The position numbers and the translations under genes were made by a program. From positions 45,068,450 to 45,132,449 of the forward strand of contig CM068545.1 of assembly GCA_035048495.1 (NCBI GenBank): a stretch of 64,000 nucleotides of DNA. The letters are read 5' to 3'. Each line of letters begins with the position of its first letter. Within the stretch, counting starts at the first letter, position 1. The notes beneath the pieces were generated by a model that was given only the letters and a program-made list of their open reading frames with translations, made no database searches and was not told where the DNA came from. Below, in pieces: positions 1 through 12,244 of this stretch. The stretch comes from Euptelea pleiosperma (Eukaryota; Streptophyta; Magnoliopsida; Ranunculales; Eupteleaceae).

Positions 1-754
1 CGCTTCTTCTGTCGCAGGAAACCCCGATGGGACGATTCTCGAGACTTGTGGGCCCAAATCGATCATGAAAGCCCATTATCAAAGCTTAACAAGCCCACAT
101 GCTATGACTAGAAGATATGGGCCAAATATGGGCTGAATAAGAAGACCAAAAAGCCGGCCCAAAGAACGAAGAGAGTAGGAGAGCCAATGACCAAGAGACG
201 GACCAAAGCGTTTAAAGCCACATGAGTCAGCAAAGAATGATGGTCGACTCTACTGGAGAAGCGTGAGGATGGTCACAGTGAAGACCAGGGTTCCAGACCC
301 TCCGCCAGTGCTTTTCTCTCTATTTTCTGATACTTTCTCTCTCATCTCTCCTTATTCTCTCTCTCTCTTCATCTCTCGGTCCTCGAATCTACTGACCTAA
401 CCCCAGAACTCCTGCCCATCGGCTCTATCTCATCTCCCTTAGCTTTCTGACCATTGGATCTTCCATCGGACCGTTGGATCTTCAATCGGACCGTTGGATC
501 TCTCTAGATCCGTCGATCTACCAATCTGAGTCCCAATCAAGTCACCATCCATTCGATCGCCATCAGACTGTCTGTCACATCATCTTGTGAGACGATGGAC
601 ATCATCAATCCATGAGGGCCAATAGCCGGGCCCATCTTCATCGACCCTTTGTCCGACCAGTTAGTGGACCCCGCGAATTTTAAAATAATTTTAATTAAAT
701 GGGGGGGTCCACTAATTGGGGAGATTCCCCATAGAAAAGTAGGTTTTTACTTAA

Positions 755-758
<4 letters not shown>

Positions 759-787
<29 letters not shown>
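759..787. repeat. (TA)n microsatellite
   Basis: Uninterrupted TA dinucleotide run within the LTR, followed directly by a T-rich tract up to about 810. The equivalent place in the solo LTR (near 34532-34566) is a pure T run, so the two copies differ in simple-sequence content. Confidence 0.9.
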
Positions 788-790
<3 letters not shown>

Positions 791-1002
791 TTTCTTATTT
801 TTTTTTTTTCAAAAATCCCCTATTTCCATTAAAGGAAATAGGGAAGCTTTAAAAGGAGAAGGATAGGGGTTCGTTCGAACCCTAATCCCCCTCTTTTCTT
901 CTCCTCTCCTTCCCCTTTACTCTTCCCCTCGTTTTTGGCCCCATCTTCCTCCTCCTTTCTTCTTTCTCGTTTTTCCTTCTCTTCATCTTCTTCACGTCTT
1001 CG

Positions 1003-1024
1003 CCGGAGTTGCCTGCAACTCCGG
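1003..1024. repeat. Perfect hairpin CCGGAGTTGC / GCAACTCCGG
   Basis: Ten-base arms separated by CT. A second, slightly imperfect copy lies at about 1158-1179. The same arms recur in every LTR of the window: 17032-17056, 17233-17257, 29009-29033, 29209-29233, 33119-33144, 33302-33327, 33993-34016 and 34188-34213. The function is unknown. Confidence 0.85.
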
Positions 1025-1041
1025 CCGCCTGGTAAGGATTA

Positions 1042-1075
1042 TTCTTCTTCTTCTTCTTCTTCTTCTTCTTCTTCT

Positions 1076-1114
<39 letters not shown>

Positions 1115-1147
1115 TCTTCCTCTTCTTTTTCTTCTTCTTCTTCTTCT
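1042..1147 (+). repeat. (CTT)n microsatellite
   Basis: Long CTT/TTC run with a few interruptions between two CCGGAGTTGC hairpins. It yields a poly-serine frame on the plus strand and a poly-lysine frame on the minus strand, neither considered real. A purine-rich GAA counterpart occurs in the solo LTR at about 33358-33422. Confidence 0.9.
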
Positions 1148-1989
1148 CGTCTTTACGCCGGAGTTGCTGCAACTCTGGCCTGCTGCTTCTCCGACTGAAC
1201 GGCCAACAGTCCGGCGAACCCATCACCCTTGCCACCTCCTCTCTAAACCCACCACGTGCTCCCTTCACGATCTGGTTGGAGGTGCGTCCCTCCTCCATTG
1301 CTGGTCCAAACGGACTGGTTGTGCACACCGTCAGCCACCTCCATCTTCAATACCGCCTGCGCCTCCTCTCCCTCTTGCCGCTGCAAGTGTATCACGGCTT
1401 CAACTTCAATCTCCACGTTCTTCCCTTCATCACACACAACCTTGCCGCCATCACCATTCCAGCTCTAAATCGTTACCGCCCCCCCTTTTCTCCACACTTA
1501 CAGCAAGAAGAGGAAGCTGCTCTCCAGCCACCACCGTTTCTCTCCACAGCCGCGCGCACCAGCAAAAACTCCTTCAACGCTTCAATCACAGCCGCTCCAC
1601 CACTCCTTCGTCTTCGCTGCCCCTTCTCTCTCTTACGAAAGAACAAAAAGAAAAAAAAAAAGAACAAAAGAAGAGAGGAGGTGAAGAAGGAGCCGTACTC
1701 ACCTGTCCCCGTTCGCCTTAGCCCCTTGCATCCATTGTCGCCTTCACCTTACCGCCAGCCACCATCCATTATCCACTTTGCCGCCCCCTACCACTGTAGG
1801 TTGCATTGCCTCACTCTCACCATTACCGCTCCCCTCCCCACCGTCTCCATCAGTCCACAACATTGTGGACAACTACTTTGTAGTCCATAATGAGTTTCTC
1901 TCTCTCACTCTTAACTCTCTCTCTCTAGTTTGTCTTTATCTCTAAGTTTTTTTTTTTAATTTCAGCTAGTGGATGTTTCTTTATGTTTT

Positions 1990-3968
1990 AAGATTCAATG
2001 ACGGTTCAAAAACCGTTGCAAAAATATAAAATAGAAACGATTCTTGAAACGGTTCAAAATCGTTGCAAAATATAAAATAGAAACCGTTTTAAACTGTTGC
2101 GGTAGTTTACATCGCAACGGTTTTGAACCGTTTCTATTAGCAACGGCTCAAAATCGTCTCAAAATCTTATTATGCAACGGTTTTGAACCATTTTAAACCA
2201 TGTTTCGTCACAGTTATAAATCATTTAGAATTAAGAAACGGTGCAAAACCATTGCAAATGATTGTAATGCAACGGTTGTAAACCGTTTCTGACTATGGTT
2301 TGTCACAATTATGAATTATTTAAAACTAAGCAACGGTTCTAAACCGTTGCAAAATATAATTCTGTAATGTTTTGAAAATTTGTGAAACAGTTTTGATCCT
2401 GTTTCAAATGTGAAATTTGAAGCGGTTGATATTGTTGAAACGGTTTTGAACCGTTGCAAACAGTAAGAAAATGCTAAAAAACAATTATGCCTTATAGATG
2501 GCAATGTTGATGGTTGACCTGGTATAATTAACAATAGTTAAGTAATAGTCTTTTACGGACAGAGAAGGTATTTAAGGCAAAAGTGAAATAGGAAATTGGA
2601 ACTTGGAAGATCATCCGAGCTATAAAAAAGCCACAAATAATTAGGCTTCAACAAAATTTGGACAGATCTCAAACTAAGATAACTAAACATGTAATAACAA
2701 GTATATAACTTATAAGAAAAAGGTAACAAGTATATAACTTTTCTAAGGGAACCATTTATGAGGACTAGAACATTACAAAGCCCAAGAGGCTTTTGAAAGA
2801 TTTAAATATACTAGTGGGTGGCTCGTGCCCACGGCACTCCCCGACAAAGAGTCCAAAACATGCAAACAAATGAACCCACAATGTGAACAACTGAACCCAC
2901 CATTCAATAGGCAAATTCGTAATCTGTGTAAATTGGAGGGTGATCACCGAACAAATACATATCATTCACTACCTAGGTGCACATGTAGGGGCTAGAAGCT
3001 TGAAATCCACCATTCATTGGCTTCCTCAAATGACTAAAGAATCACCCGATCAGAAGTTTGAAACATCTGATCTACCACAATCACTATCACTATTGGAATC
3101 CAATTGCAATGATTTCTCTTGAAACTGGTATTGTTTGTGCCCACTTGCAACATGGTTTCTCAACATTGCAGATCATGCAAAGTGCTTGACAAAGTGCAGG
3201 GTACCCCTGAATGTTTGGCTCATGAGTTGTCAACATTCCTAGGTATTGTCATCCCCAGAATTTGGCAGTTGAGCTGAAACTTGCAACATAGAGAGGGACT
3301 AAGGTAAGGTGGGCCAACAGGTGGACCTCTTTGGTTCCATTTCCTCATCTGCCACATGATCCAAACATTCATACAGTCAGTGGTCTTTAAGAGTGTACCA
3401 CGTGGATCATACCGGGGTCCGTGATGTGAGCCACATGTCTCACTAATTGGTAATGGTGGAGGTACGTTCCTCTCTTCTCTTTTCTCCTTCCCTTCTGTTT
3501 TCTTTTCTTCTTTTTCTTCTTTTCTTCTCTCTTTTTTTTTTCATTGATCTTCTTTTTTGGAGAGGACCAGTGTAGAAAGCGGCTGGAATTTGAGATGGTA
3601 GGCGGATGAAGAGGAGTTGGGAGGATGAGGGCAGCGCCTGCAAGTCGGGAAAGTTGTTGGCCAAACCGGCAACTGCCAGAGTTGCAGGTCTAGCTAACGG
3701 TTCCGGTGGCTGGCGCACAAGGGGGAGCAAGTTGCTCCTTTGGTGGTTGAGGAGGTGATGGCACTGGGCAGTTTCAGACCTGCAACTCGAAGTTGCAGGT
3801 CGTGGAGGGAGGCTGGTCGGGGATCAGGTAGGGGCGATCCTATCCTCTTCCTTCTTCTTCTTCTATCTTCCTTTTTCTTTTTCTTTTTTTTTATGTTTTT
3901 TTTTCTGTATTTCTTTTTTTAGATAAAGAGAAGACGAAGAAACAAGATCAATGGAGATTGTTGAGGGA
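1990..3968. repeat. Array unit 1 (5'-truncated)
   Basis: It begins within the inverted-repeat block, missing about 170 bp including the CACTA terminus that units 2-5 have. The block runs to about 2462. A middle section of unknown nature follows, then the LTR-like module at about 3560-3960. A short minus-strand frame at 2765-2965 is preserved in units 1-4 simply because the units are similar. It resembles no protein I recognise. A perfect 11-bp-arm hairpin lies at 3777-3801. Confidence 0.75.
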
Positions 3969-6113
3969 CACTACACCAAAATTGCCTATTTGCAACGGTT
4001 TTGGACCGTTGTGAAACTAATTTGAAACGCCTTAAAACTGTTGCAAAAAGTGGCGCTTCAAATTAAATTGCAACGGCTCAAACCCGTTTCATTCTGAATT
4101 CCAAATGGGAATAAACATTTTTCCAACGGTTTTGAACCGTTTCAAGTCTTGAAACGGTTCAAAACCGTTGCAAAATATAAAATAGAAACGGTTCTTGAAA
4201 CTGTTCAAAATCGTTGCAAAATATAAAATAAAAACGGTTTTAAACTGTTGCGGTAGTTTACATCGTAATGGTTTTGAACCGTTTCTATTAGCAACGGCTC
4301 AAAATCGTCTCAAAATGTAATTATGCAACGGTTTTGAACCGTTTTAAACCATGTTTCGTCACAGTTATAAATCATTTAAATTAAGAAACGGTGCAAAACC
4401 GTTGCGAATGATTGTAATGCAACGGTTGTAAACCGTTTCTGACTTATGGTTTGTCACAATTATGAATTATTTAAAACTAAGCAACGGTTCTAAACCGTTG
4501 CAAAATATAATTCTGCAATATTTGGAAAATTCGTGAAACGGTTTTGATCCGTTTCAAATGTGAAATTTGAAGCGGTTGATATTGTTTAAACGGTTTTGAG
4601 CCGTTGCAAACGGTAAGAAAATGCAAAAAAAAATTATGCCTTATAGATGGCAATGTTGATGGTTGACCTAGTATAATTAACAATTAAGTAATAGTCTTTT
4701 CCGACAGAGAAGGTATTTAAGGCAAAAGTGAAATAGGAAATTGGAACTTGGAAGATCATCAAGCTATAAAAAGGCCACAAATAATTAGGCTTCAACAAAA
4801 TTTGGACAGATCTCAAACTAAGATATCTAAACATGTAATAACAAGTATATAACTTATAAGAAAAAGGTAACAAGTATATAACTTGTCTGAGGGAACCATT
4901 TATGAGGACTAGAACATTACAAAGCCCAAGAGGCTTTTGAAAGATTTAAATATACTAGTGGGTGGCTCGTGCCCACGGCACTCCCCGACAAAGAGTCCAA
5001 AACATGCAAACAAATGAACCCACAATGTGAACAACTGAACCCACCATTCAATAGGCAAATTCGTAATCTGTGTAAATTGGAGGGTGATCACCGAACAAAT
5101 ACATATCATTCACTACCTAGGTGCACATGTAGGGGCTAGAAGCTTGAAATCCACCATTCATTGGCTTCCTCAAATGACTAAAGAATCACCCAATCAGAAG
5201 TTTGAAACATCTGATCTACCACATTCACTATCACTATTGGAATCCAATTGCAATGGTTTCTCTTGAAACTGGTATTGTTTGTGCCCACTTGCAACATGGT
5301 TTGTCAACATTGCAGATCATGCAAAGTGCTTGACAAAGTGCAAGGCTACCCCTGAATATTTGGCTCATGAGTTGTCAACATTCCTAGGTATTGTCATCCC
5401 CAGAATTTGGCAGTTGAGCTAAAACTTGCAACATAGAGACGGACTAAGGTAAGGTGGGCCAACAGGTGGACCTCTTTGGTTCCATTTCCTCATCTGCCAC
5501 ATGATCCAAACATCCATACAGTCAGTGGTCTTTAAGAGTGTGCCACGTGGATCCTACCGTGGTCCGTGATGTGAGCCACATGTCACACTAATTGGTAATG
5601 GTAGAGGTACGTTCCTCTCTTCTCTTTTCTCCTTCCCTTCTGTTTTCTTTTCTTCTTTTTCTTCTTTTCTTCTCTCTTTTTTTTTTCTTTGATTTTCTTT
5701 TTTGCAGAGGACCAGTGTAGAAAGCGGCTAGGATTGGAGATGGTAGGCGGATGAAGAGGAGTTGGGAGGATGAGGGCAGCGCCTGCAAGTCGGGAGAGTT
5801 GCTGGCCAAACTGGCAACTGCCAGAGTTGCAGGTCTAGCTAACGGTTCCGGTGGCTGGCGCACAAGGGGGAGCAAGTTGCTCCTTTGGTGGTTGAGGAGG
5901 TGAAGGCACGGGGCAGTTTCAGACCTGCAATTCGAAGTTGCAAGTCGTGGAGGGAGGCTGGGCGGTGACCAGGTAGCGGCGATCCTATCCTCTTCCTTCT
6001 TCTTCTTCTATCTTCCTTTTTCTTTCTCTTAAAAAATATTTTTCTTTTCTGTATTTTTTTTTTTTTGAGAAAGAGAAGACGAAGAAACGAGATCAATGGA
6101 GATTGTGGAGCGA
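3969..6113. repeat. Array unit 2 (complete)
   Basis: It starts with CACTACACCAAAATTGCC, typical of the ends of En/Spm-superfamily transposons. Some fifteen short inverted repeats of the AACGGTTTTGAACCGTT type follow, to about 4620. This layout resembles CACTA subterminal regions, where transposase-binding motifs cluster. The remainder (4620-6113) has no recognisable gene. Its last ~400 bp carry LTR-like modules ending in a CTT/T-rich tract just before the next CACTA terminus. Confidence 0.8.
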
Positions 6114-8215
6114 CACTACACCAAAATTGCCTATTTGCAACGGTTTTGGACCGTTGTGAAACTAATTTGAAACGGCTTAAAACCGTTGCAAAAAGTGGCG
6201 TTTCAAATTAAATTGCAACGGCTCAAACCCGTTTCATTCTGAATTCCACATGGGAATAAACATTTTTGCAACGGTTCAAAACCGTTGCAAAATATAAAAT
6301 AGAAACGATTCTTGAAACGGTTCAAAATCGTTGCAAAATATAAAATAGAAACGGTTTTAAACTGTTGCGGTAGTTTACATCGCAACAGGTTTTGAACCGT
6401 TTCTATTAGCAACGGCTCAAAATCGTCTCAAAATCTTATTATGCAACGGTTTTGAACCATTTTAAACCATGTTTCGTCATAGTTATAAATCATTTAGAAT
6501 TAAGAAACGGTGCAAAACCATTGCAAATGATTGTAATGCAACGGTTGTAAACCATTTCTGACTTATGGTTTGTCACAATTATGAATTATTTAAAACTAAG
6601 CAACGGTTCTAAACCGTTGCAAAATATAATTCTGCAATGTTTTGAAAATTTGTGAAACAGTTTTGATCTGTTTCAAATGTGAAATTTGAAGCGGTTGATA
6701 TTGTTGAAACGGTTTTGAACCGTTGCAAACAGTAAGAAAATGTAAAAAAATACTTATGCCTTATAGATGGCAATGTTGATGGTTGACCTGGTATAATTAA
6801 CAATAGTTAAGTAATAGTCTTTTCCGGACAGAGAAGGTATTTAAGGCAAAAGTGAAATAGGAAATTGGAACTTGGAAGATCATCCGAGCTATAAAAAAGC
6901 CACAAATAATTAGGCTTCAACAAAGTTTGGACAGATCTCAAACTAAGATATCTAAACATGTAATAACAAGTATATAACTTATAAGAAAAAGGTAACAAGT
7001 ATATAACTTTTCTAGGGAACCATTTATGAGGACTAGAACATTACAAAGCCCAAGAGGCTTTTGAAAGATTTAAATATACTAGTGGGTGGCTCGTGCCCAC
7101 GGCACTCCCCGACAAAGAGTCCAAAACATGCAAACAAATGAACCCACAATGTGAACAACTGAACCCACCATTCAATAGGCAAATTCGTAATCTGTGTAAA
7201 TTGGAGGGTGATCACCGAACAAATACATATCATTCACTACCTAGGTGCACATGTAGGGGCTAGATGCTTGAAATCCACCATTCATTGGCTTCCTCAAATG
7301 ACTAAAGAATCACCCAATCAGAAGTTTGAAACATCTGATCTACCACATTCACTATCACCATTGGAATCCAATTGCAATGGTTTCTCTTGAAACTGGTATT
7401 GTTTGTGCCCACTTGCAACATGGTTTGTCAACATTGCAGATCATGCAAAGTGCTTGACAAAGTGCAGGCTACCCCTGAATGTTTGGCTCATGAGTTGTCA
7501 ACATTCCTAGGTATTGTCATCCCCAGAATTTGGCAGTTGAGCTGCAAATTGCAACATAAAGAGGAACTAAGGTAAGGTGGGCCAACAGGTAGACCTCTTT
7601 GGTTCCATTTCCTCATCTGCCACATGATCCAAACATCCATACAGTAGTGGTCTTCAAGAGTATGCCACGTGGATCATACCGTGCCCGTGATGTGAGCCAC
7701 ATGTCCACTAATTGGTAATGGTGGAGGTACGTTCCTCTCTTCTCTTTTCTCCTTCCCTTCTGTTTTCTTTTCTTCTCTCTTTTTTTTTTCTTTGATTTCT
7801 TTTTTGCAGAGGACCAGTGTAGAAAGCGGCTAGGATTGGAGATGGTAGGCGGATGAAGAGGAGTTGGGAGGATGAGGGCAGCGCCTGCAAGTCTGGAGAG
7901 TTGCTGGCCAAACCGGCAACTGCCAGAGTTGCAGGTCTAGCTAACGGTTCCGGTGGCTGGCGCACAAGGGGGAGCAAGTTGCACCTTTGGTGGTTGAGGA
8001 GGTGAAGGCACGGGGCAGTTTCAGACCTGCAATTCAAAGTTGCAAGTCGTGGAGGGAGGCTGGGCGGTGATCAAGTAGCGGCGATCCTATCCTCTTCCTT
8101 CTTCTTCTTCTATCTTCCTTTTTCTTTTCTTTTATCTTTGTTTTTCTTTTCTGTATTTTTTTTTTTTTGATAAAGAGAAGACGAAGAAACGAGATCAATG
8201 GAGATTGTGGAGGGA
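6114..8215. repeat. Array unit 3 (complete)
   Basis: Same order as unit 2: CACTA terminus, inverted-repeat block to about 6735, unassigned middle, LTR-like module. It has a shorter TTC-rich stretch near 7740-7800 than its neighbours, which accounts for part of its shorter length. Confidence 0.8.
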
Positions 8216-10337
8216 CACTACACCAAAATTGCCTATTTGCAACGGTTTTGGACCGTTGTGAAACTAATTTGAAACGGCTTAAAACCGTTGCAAAAAGTGG
8301 CGTTTCAAATTAATTTGCAACGGCTCAAACCCGTTTTATTCTGAATTCTACATGGGAATAAACATTTTTGCAATGGTTCAAAACCGTTGCAAATATATAA
8401 TAGAAACGATTCTTGAAATGGTTCAAAATCGTTGCAAAATATAAAATAGAAACGGTTTTAAACTGTTGCGGTAGTTTACATCGCACCGGTTTTGAACCGT
8501 TTCTATTAGCAACGGCTCAAAATCGTCTCAAAATCTTATTATGCAACGGTTTTGAACCATTTTAAACCATGTTTCGTCATAGTTATAAATCATTTAGAAT
8601 TAAGAAACGGTGCAAAACCATTGAATATGATTGTAATGCAACGGTTGTAAACCGTTTCTGACCTATGGTTTGTCACAATTATGAATTATTAAAACTAAGC
8701 AACGGTTCTAAACCGTTGCAAAATATAATTCTGCAATGTTTTGAAAATTTGTGAAACAGTTTTGATCTGTTTCAAATGTGAAATTTGAAGCGGTTGATAT
8801 TGTTGAAACGGTTTTGAACCGTTGCAAACAGTAAGAAAATGCAAAAAAAAAATTATGCCTTATAAATGGCAATGTTGATGGTTGACCTGGTATAATTAAC
8901 AATAGTTAAGTAATAGTCTTTTCCGGACAGAGAAGGTATTTAAGGCAAAAGTGAAATAGGAAATTGGAACTTGGAAGATCATCCGAGCTATAAAAAAGCC
9001 ACAAATAATTAGGCTTCAACAAAATTTGGACAGATCTCATACTAAGATATCTAAACATGTAATAACAAGTATATAACTTATAAGAAAAAGGTAACAAGTA
9101 TATAACTTGTCTGAGGGAACCATTTATGAGGACTAGAACATTACAAAGCCCAAGAGGCTTTTGAAAGATTTAAATATACTAGTGGGTGGCTCGTGCCCAC
9201 GGCACTCCCCGACAAAGAGTCCAAAACATGCAAACAAATGAACCCACAATGTGAACAACTGAACCCACCATTCAATAGGCAAATTCATAATCTGTGTAAA
9301 TTGGAGGGTGATCACCGAACAAATACATATCATTCACTACCTAGGTGCACATGTAGGGGCTAGAAGCTTGAAATCCACCATTCATTGGCTTCCTCAAATG
9401 ACTAAAGAATCACGCAATCAGAAGTTTGAAACATCTGATCTACCACATTCTCTATCACTATTGGAATCCAATTGCAATGGTTTCTCTTGAAACTGGTATT
9501 GTTTGTGCCCACTTGCAACATGGTTTGTCAACATTGCAGATCATGCAAAGTGCTTGACAAAGTGCAGGGCTACCCCTGAATGTTTGGCTCATGAGTTGTC
9601 AACATTCCTAGGTATTGTCATCCCCAGAATTTGGCAGTTGAGCTGAAACTTGCAGCATAGAGAGGGACTAAGGTAAGGTGGGCCAACAGGTGGACCTCTT
9701 TGGTTCCATTTCCTCATCTGCCACATGATCCAAACATCCATACAGTCAGTGGTCTTTAAGAGTGTGCCACGTGGATCATACCGGGGTCCGTGATGTGAGC
9801 CACATGTCTCACTAATTGGTAATGGTGGAGGTACGTTCCTCTCTTCTCTTTTCTCCTTCCCTTCTGTTTTCTTTTCTTCTTTTTCTTCTTTTCTTCTCTC
9901 TTTTTTTTTTCTTTGATCTTCTTTTTTGGAGAGGACCAGTGTAGAAAGTGGCTGGGATTTGAGATGGTAGGCGGATGAAGAGGAGTTGGGAGGATGAGGG
10001 CAGCGCCTGCAAGTCGGGAGAGTTGTTGGCCAAACCGGCAACTGCCAGAGTTGCAGGTCTAGCTAACGGTTCCATTGGCTGGCGCACAAGGGGGAGCAAG
10101 TTGCTCCTTTGGTGGTTGAGGAGGTGATGGCACTAGGCAGTTTCAGACCTGCAACTCAAAGTTGCAGGTCGTGGAGGGAGGCTGGTCGGTGATCAGGTAG
10201 GGGCGATCCTATCCTCTTCCTTCTTCTTCTTCTATCTTCCTTTTTCTTTTTTTTTCTTTTTATGTTTTTTTTTTCTGTATTTTTTTTTTAGATAAAGAGA
10301 AGACGAAGAAACGAGATCAATGGAGATTGTGGAGGGA
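8216..10337. repeat. Array unit 4 (complete)
   Basis: Same layout: CACTA terminus, inverted-repeat block to about 8835, unassigned middle, LTR-like module from about 9930. Differences from units 2 and 3 are scattered substitutions and small indels. Confidence 0.8.
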
Positions 10338-12228
10338 CACTACACCAAAATTGCCTATTTGCAACGGTTTTGGACCGTTGTGAAACTAATTTGAAATGGC
10401 TTAAAACCGTTGCAAAAGTGGCGCTTCAAATTAAATTGCAACAGCTCAAACCTGTTTCATTCTGAATTCCACATGGGAATAAACATTTTTGCAACGGTTT
10501 GAAACGGTTCAAAACCGTTGCAAAATATAAAATAGAAACGGTTCTTGAAACTGTTCAAAATCGTTGCAAAATATAAAATAGAAACGGTTTTAAAACTATT
10601 GCGGTAGTTTACATTGTAATGGTTTTGAACTGTTTCTATTAGCAACGGCTCAAAATCATCTCAAAATGTAATTATGCAACGGTTTTGAACCGTTTTAAAC
10701 CATGTTTTGTCACAGTTATAAATCATTTAAAATTAAGAAACGGTGCAAAACCGTTGCAAATGATTGTAATGCAACGGTTGTAAACCGTTTTTGACTTATG
10801 GTTTGTCACAATTATGAATTATTTAAAACTAAGCAACGGTTCTAAACCGTTGCAAAATATAATTCTGCAATATTTGGAAAATTCGTGAAACGGTTTTGAT
10901 CCGTTTCAAAGGTGAAATTTGAAGCGGTTGATAATGTTGAAACGGTTTTGAGCCGTTGCAAATGGTAAGAAAATGCAAAAAAAAATTATGCCTTATAGAT
11001 GGCAATGTTGATGGTTGACCTAGTATAATTAACAATAGTTAAGTAATAGTCTTTTCCGGACAGAGAAGGTATTTAAGGCAAAAGTGAAATAGGAAATTGG
11101 AACTTGGAAGATCATCCGAGCTATAAAAAAGCCACAAATAATTAGGCTTCAACAAAATTTGGACAGATCTCAAACTAAGATATCTAAACATGTAATAACA
11201 AGTATATAACTTATAAGAAAAAGGTAACAGGTATATAACTTGTCTGAGGGAACCATTTATGAGGACTAGAACATTACAAAGCCCAAGAGCTTTTGAAAGA
11301 TTTAAATATACTAGTGGGTGGCTCGTGCCCACGGCACTCCCCAACAAAGAGTCCAAAACATGCAAACAATTGAACCCACAATGTGAATAACTGAACCCAC
11401 CATTCAATAGGCAAATTCGTAATCTATGTAAATTGGAGGGTGATCACCCAACAAATACATATCATTCACTACCTAGGTGCACATTTAGGGGCTAGAAGCT
11501 TGAAATCCACCATCATTGGCTTCCTCAAATGACTAAAGAATCACCCAATCAGAAGTTTGAAACATCTGATCTACCACATTCACTATGACTATTGGAATCC
11601 AATTGCAATGGTTTCTCTTAAACTGGTATTGTTTGTGCCCACTTTCAACATGGTTTGTCAACATTGGAGATCATGGAAAGTGCTTGACAAAGTGCATGCT
11701 ACCCTGAATGTTTGGCTCATGAGTTGTCAACATTCCTAGGTATTGTCATACCCAGAATTTGGTAGTTGAGCTGAAACTTGCACATGGAGAGGGACTAAGG
11801 TAAGGTGGGCCAACAGGTGGACCTCTTTGGTTCCATTTCCTCATCTGCCACATGATCCAAACATCCATACAGTCAGTGGTCTTTAAGAGTGTGCCACGTG
11901 GATCATACCGTGGTCCGTGATGTGAGCCACATGTCACACTAATTGGTAATGGTGGAGGTACGTTCCTCTCTTCTCTTTTCTCATTCCCTTCTATTTTCTT
12001 TTCTTCTTTTTCTTCTTTTCTTCTCTCTTTTTTTTTCTTTGATCTTCTTTTTTGGAGAGGACCAGTGTAGAAAGCGGCTGGGATTGGAGATGGTAGGTGG
12101 ATGAAGAGGAGTTGGGAGGATGAGGGCAGCGCCTGCAAGTCGGGAGAGTTGCTGGCCAAACCGGCAACTGCCAGAGTTGCAGGTCTAGCTAACGGTTCCG
12201 GTGGCTGGTTCACAAGGGGGAACAAGTT
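10338..12228. repeat. Array unit 5, interrupted by a CACTA insertion
   Basis: CACTA terminus at 10338 and inverted-repeat block to about 10975. The unit runs normally to CACAAGGGGGAACAAGTT. There a separate CACTA transposon has inserted, and the unit continues at 15913. The other units read AGCAAGTTGCTCC without a break at the same place, which defines the insertion point. Confidence 0.85.
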
Positions 12229-12244
12229 CACTACACCAAAATCG
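12229..12244 (+). repeat. CACTA left terminal inverted repeat
   Basis: CACTACACCAAAATCG, preceded by target-site copy GTT (12226-12228). It differs from the termini in the 2.1-kb array units (CACTACACCAAAATTGCC) after base 14, so the inserted element is a different family from the one that seeded the array. Confidence 0.9.

Larger units (their letters stand above)
1..1985 (+). mobile_element. LTR fragment of a long-LTR Ty3/gypsy (Athila-type) family, plus orientation, truncated at window start
   Basis: Bases 1 to about 880 read as the reverse complement of 34430-35313, which lies inside the complete solo LTR at 31822-35530. The match includes the start, a motif around 455-500 repeated as GATCTTCAATCGGACCGTTG, and the closing block with the palindrome-like CCCTATTTCC...GGAAATAGGG. 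The window opens about 217 bp inside the LTR, so the TGATATTCGC start is off the edge. From about 880 to 1950 the resemblance is only modular: CTT-rich tracts and CCGGAGTTGC hairpins that also occur in the solo LTR. The expected 3' LTR end is absent. The sequence passes directly into the 2.1-kb array near 1985. I infer a truncated or array-invaded LTR. The long open frames here are low-complexity. Confidence 0.75.
1990..12228. repeat. Tandem array of about five ~2.1-kb units with CACTA-type ends
   Basis: Head-to-tail direct repeats. The landmark CACTACACCAAAATTGCC falls at 3969, 6114, 8216 and 10338, giving spacings of 2145, 2102 and 2122 bp. A second landmark, GAGGACTAGAACATTACAAA, recurs with the same spacing. 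The first unit lacks its CACTA start. The fifth is interrupted at 12228 by a CACTA transposon, resumes at 15913 and is cut by an LTR at 15994. Each unit has (i) a ~650-bp block of imperfect inverted repeats on an AACGGTT...AACCGTT theme, (ii) ~1.5 kb without recognisable coding content and (iii) ~400 bp of LTR-like modules with a GTTGCAGGT hairpin. Units differ by scattered substitutions and small indels. No matching inverse terminus (GGTGTAGTG) was seen inside any unit, so multiplication was by tandem duplication and not by transposition of each copy. Confidence 0.85.

Noticed and set aside
935..1890. Several overlapping long frames near the window start
   Set aside because: Low-complexity poly-Ser/Lys frames from the CTT tract and proline-rich LTR sequence, present on both strands at once.
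2765..9490. 66- and 60-codon frames conserved in the 2.1-kb array units
   Set aside because: Conservation follows from recent tandem duplication of the whole unit. Changes between units show no sign of coding constraint by eye, and no family is recognised.
3969..12228. Each array unit as an independent CACTA insertion
   Set aside because: No opposite terminus or 3-bp duplication is found per unit, and units are directly abutting with the same non-transposon sequence.
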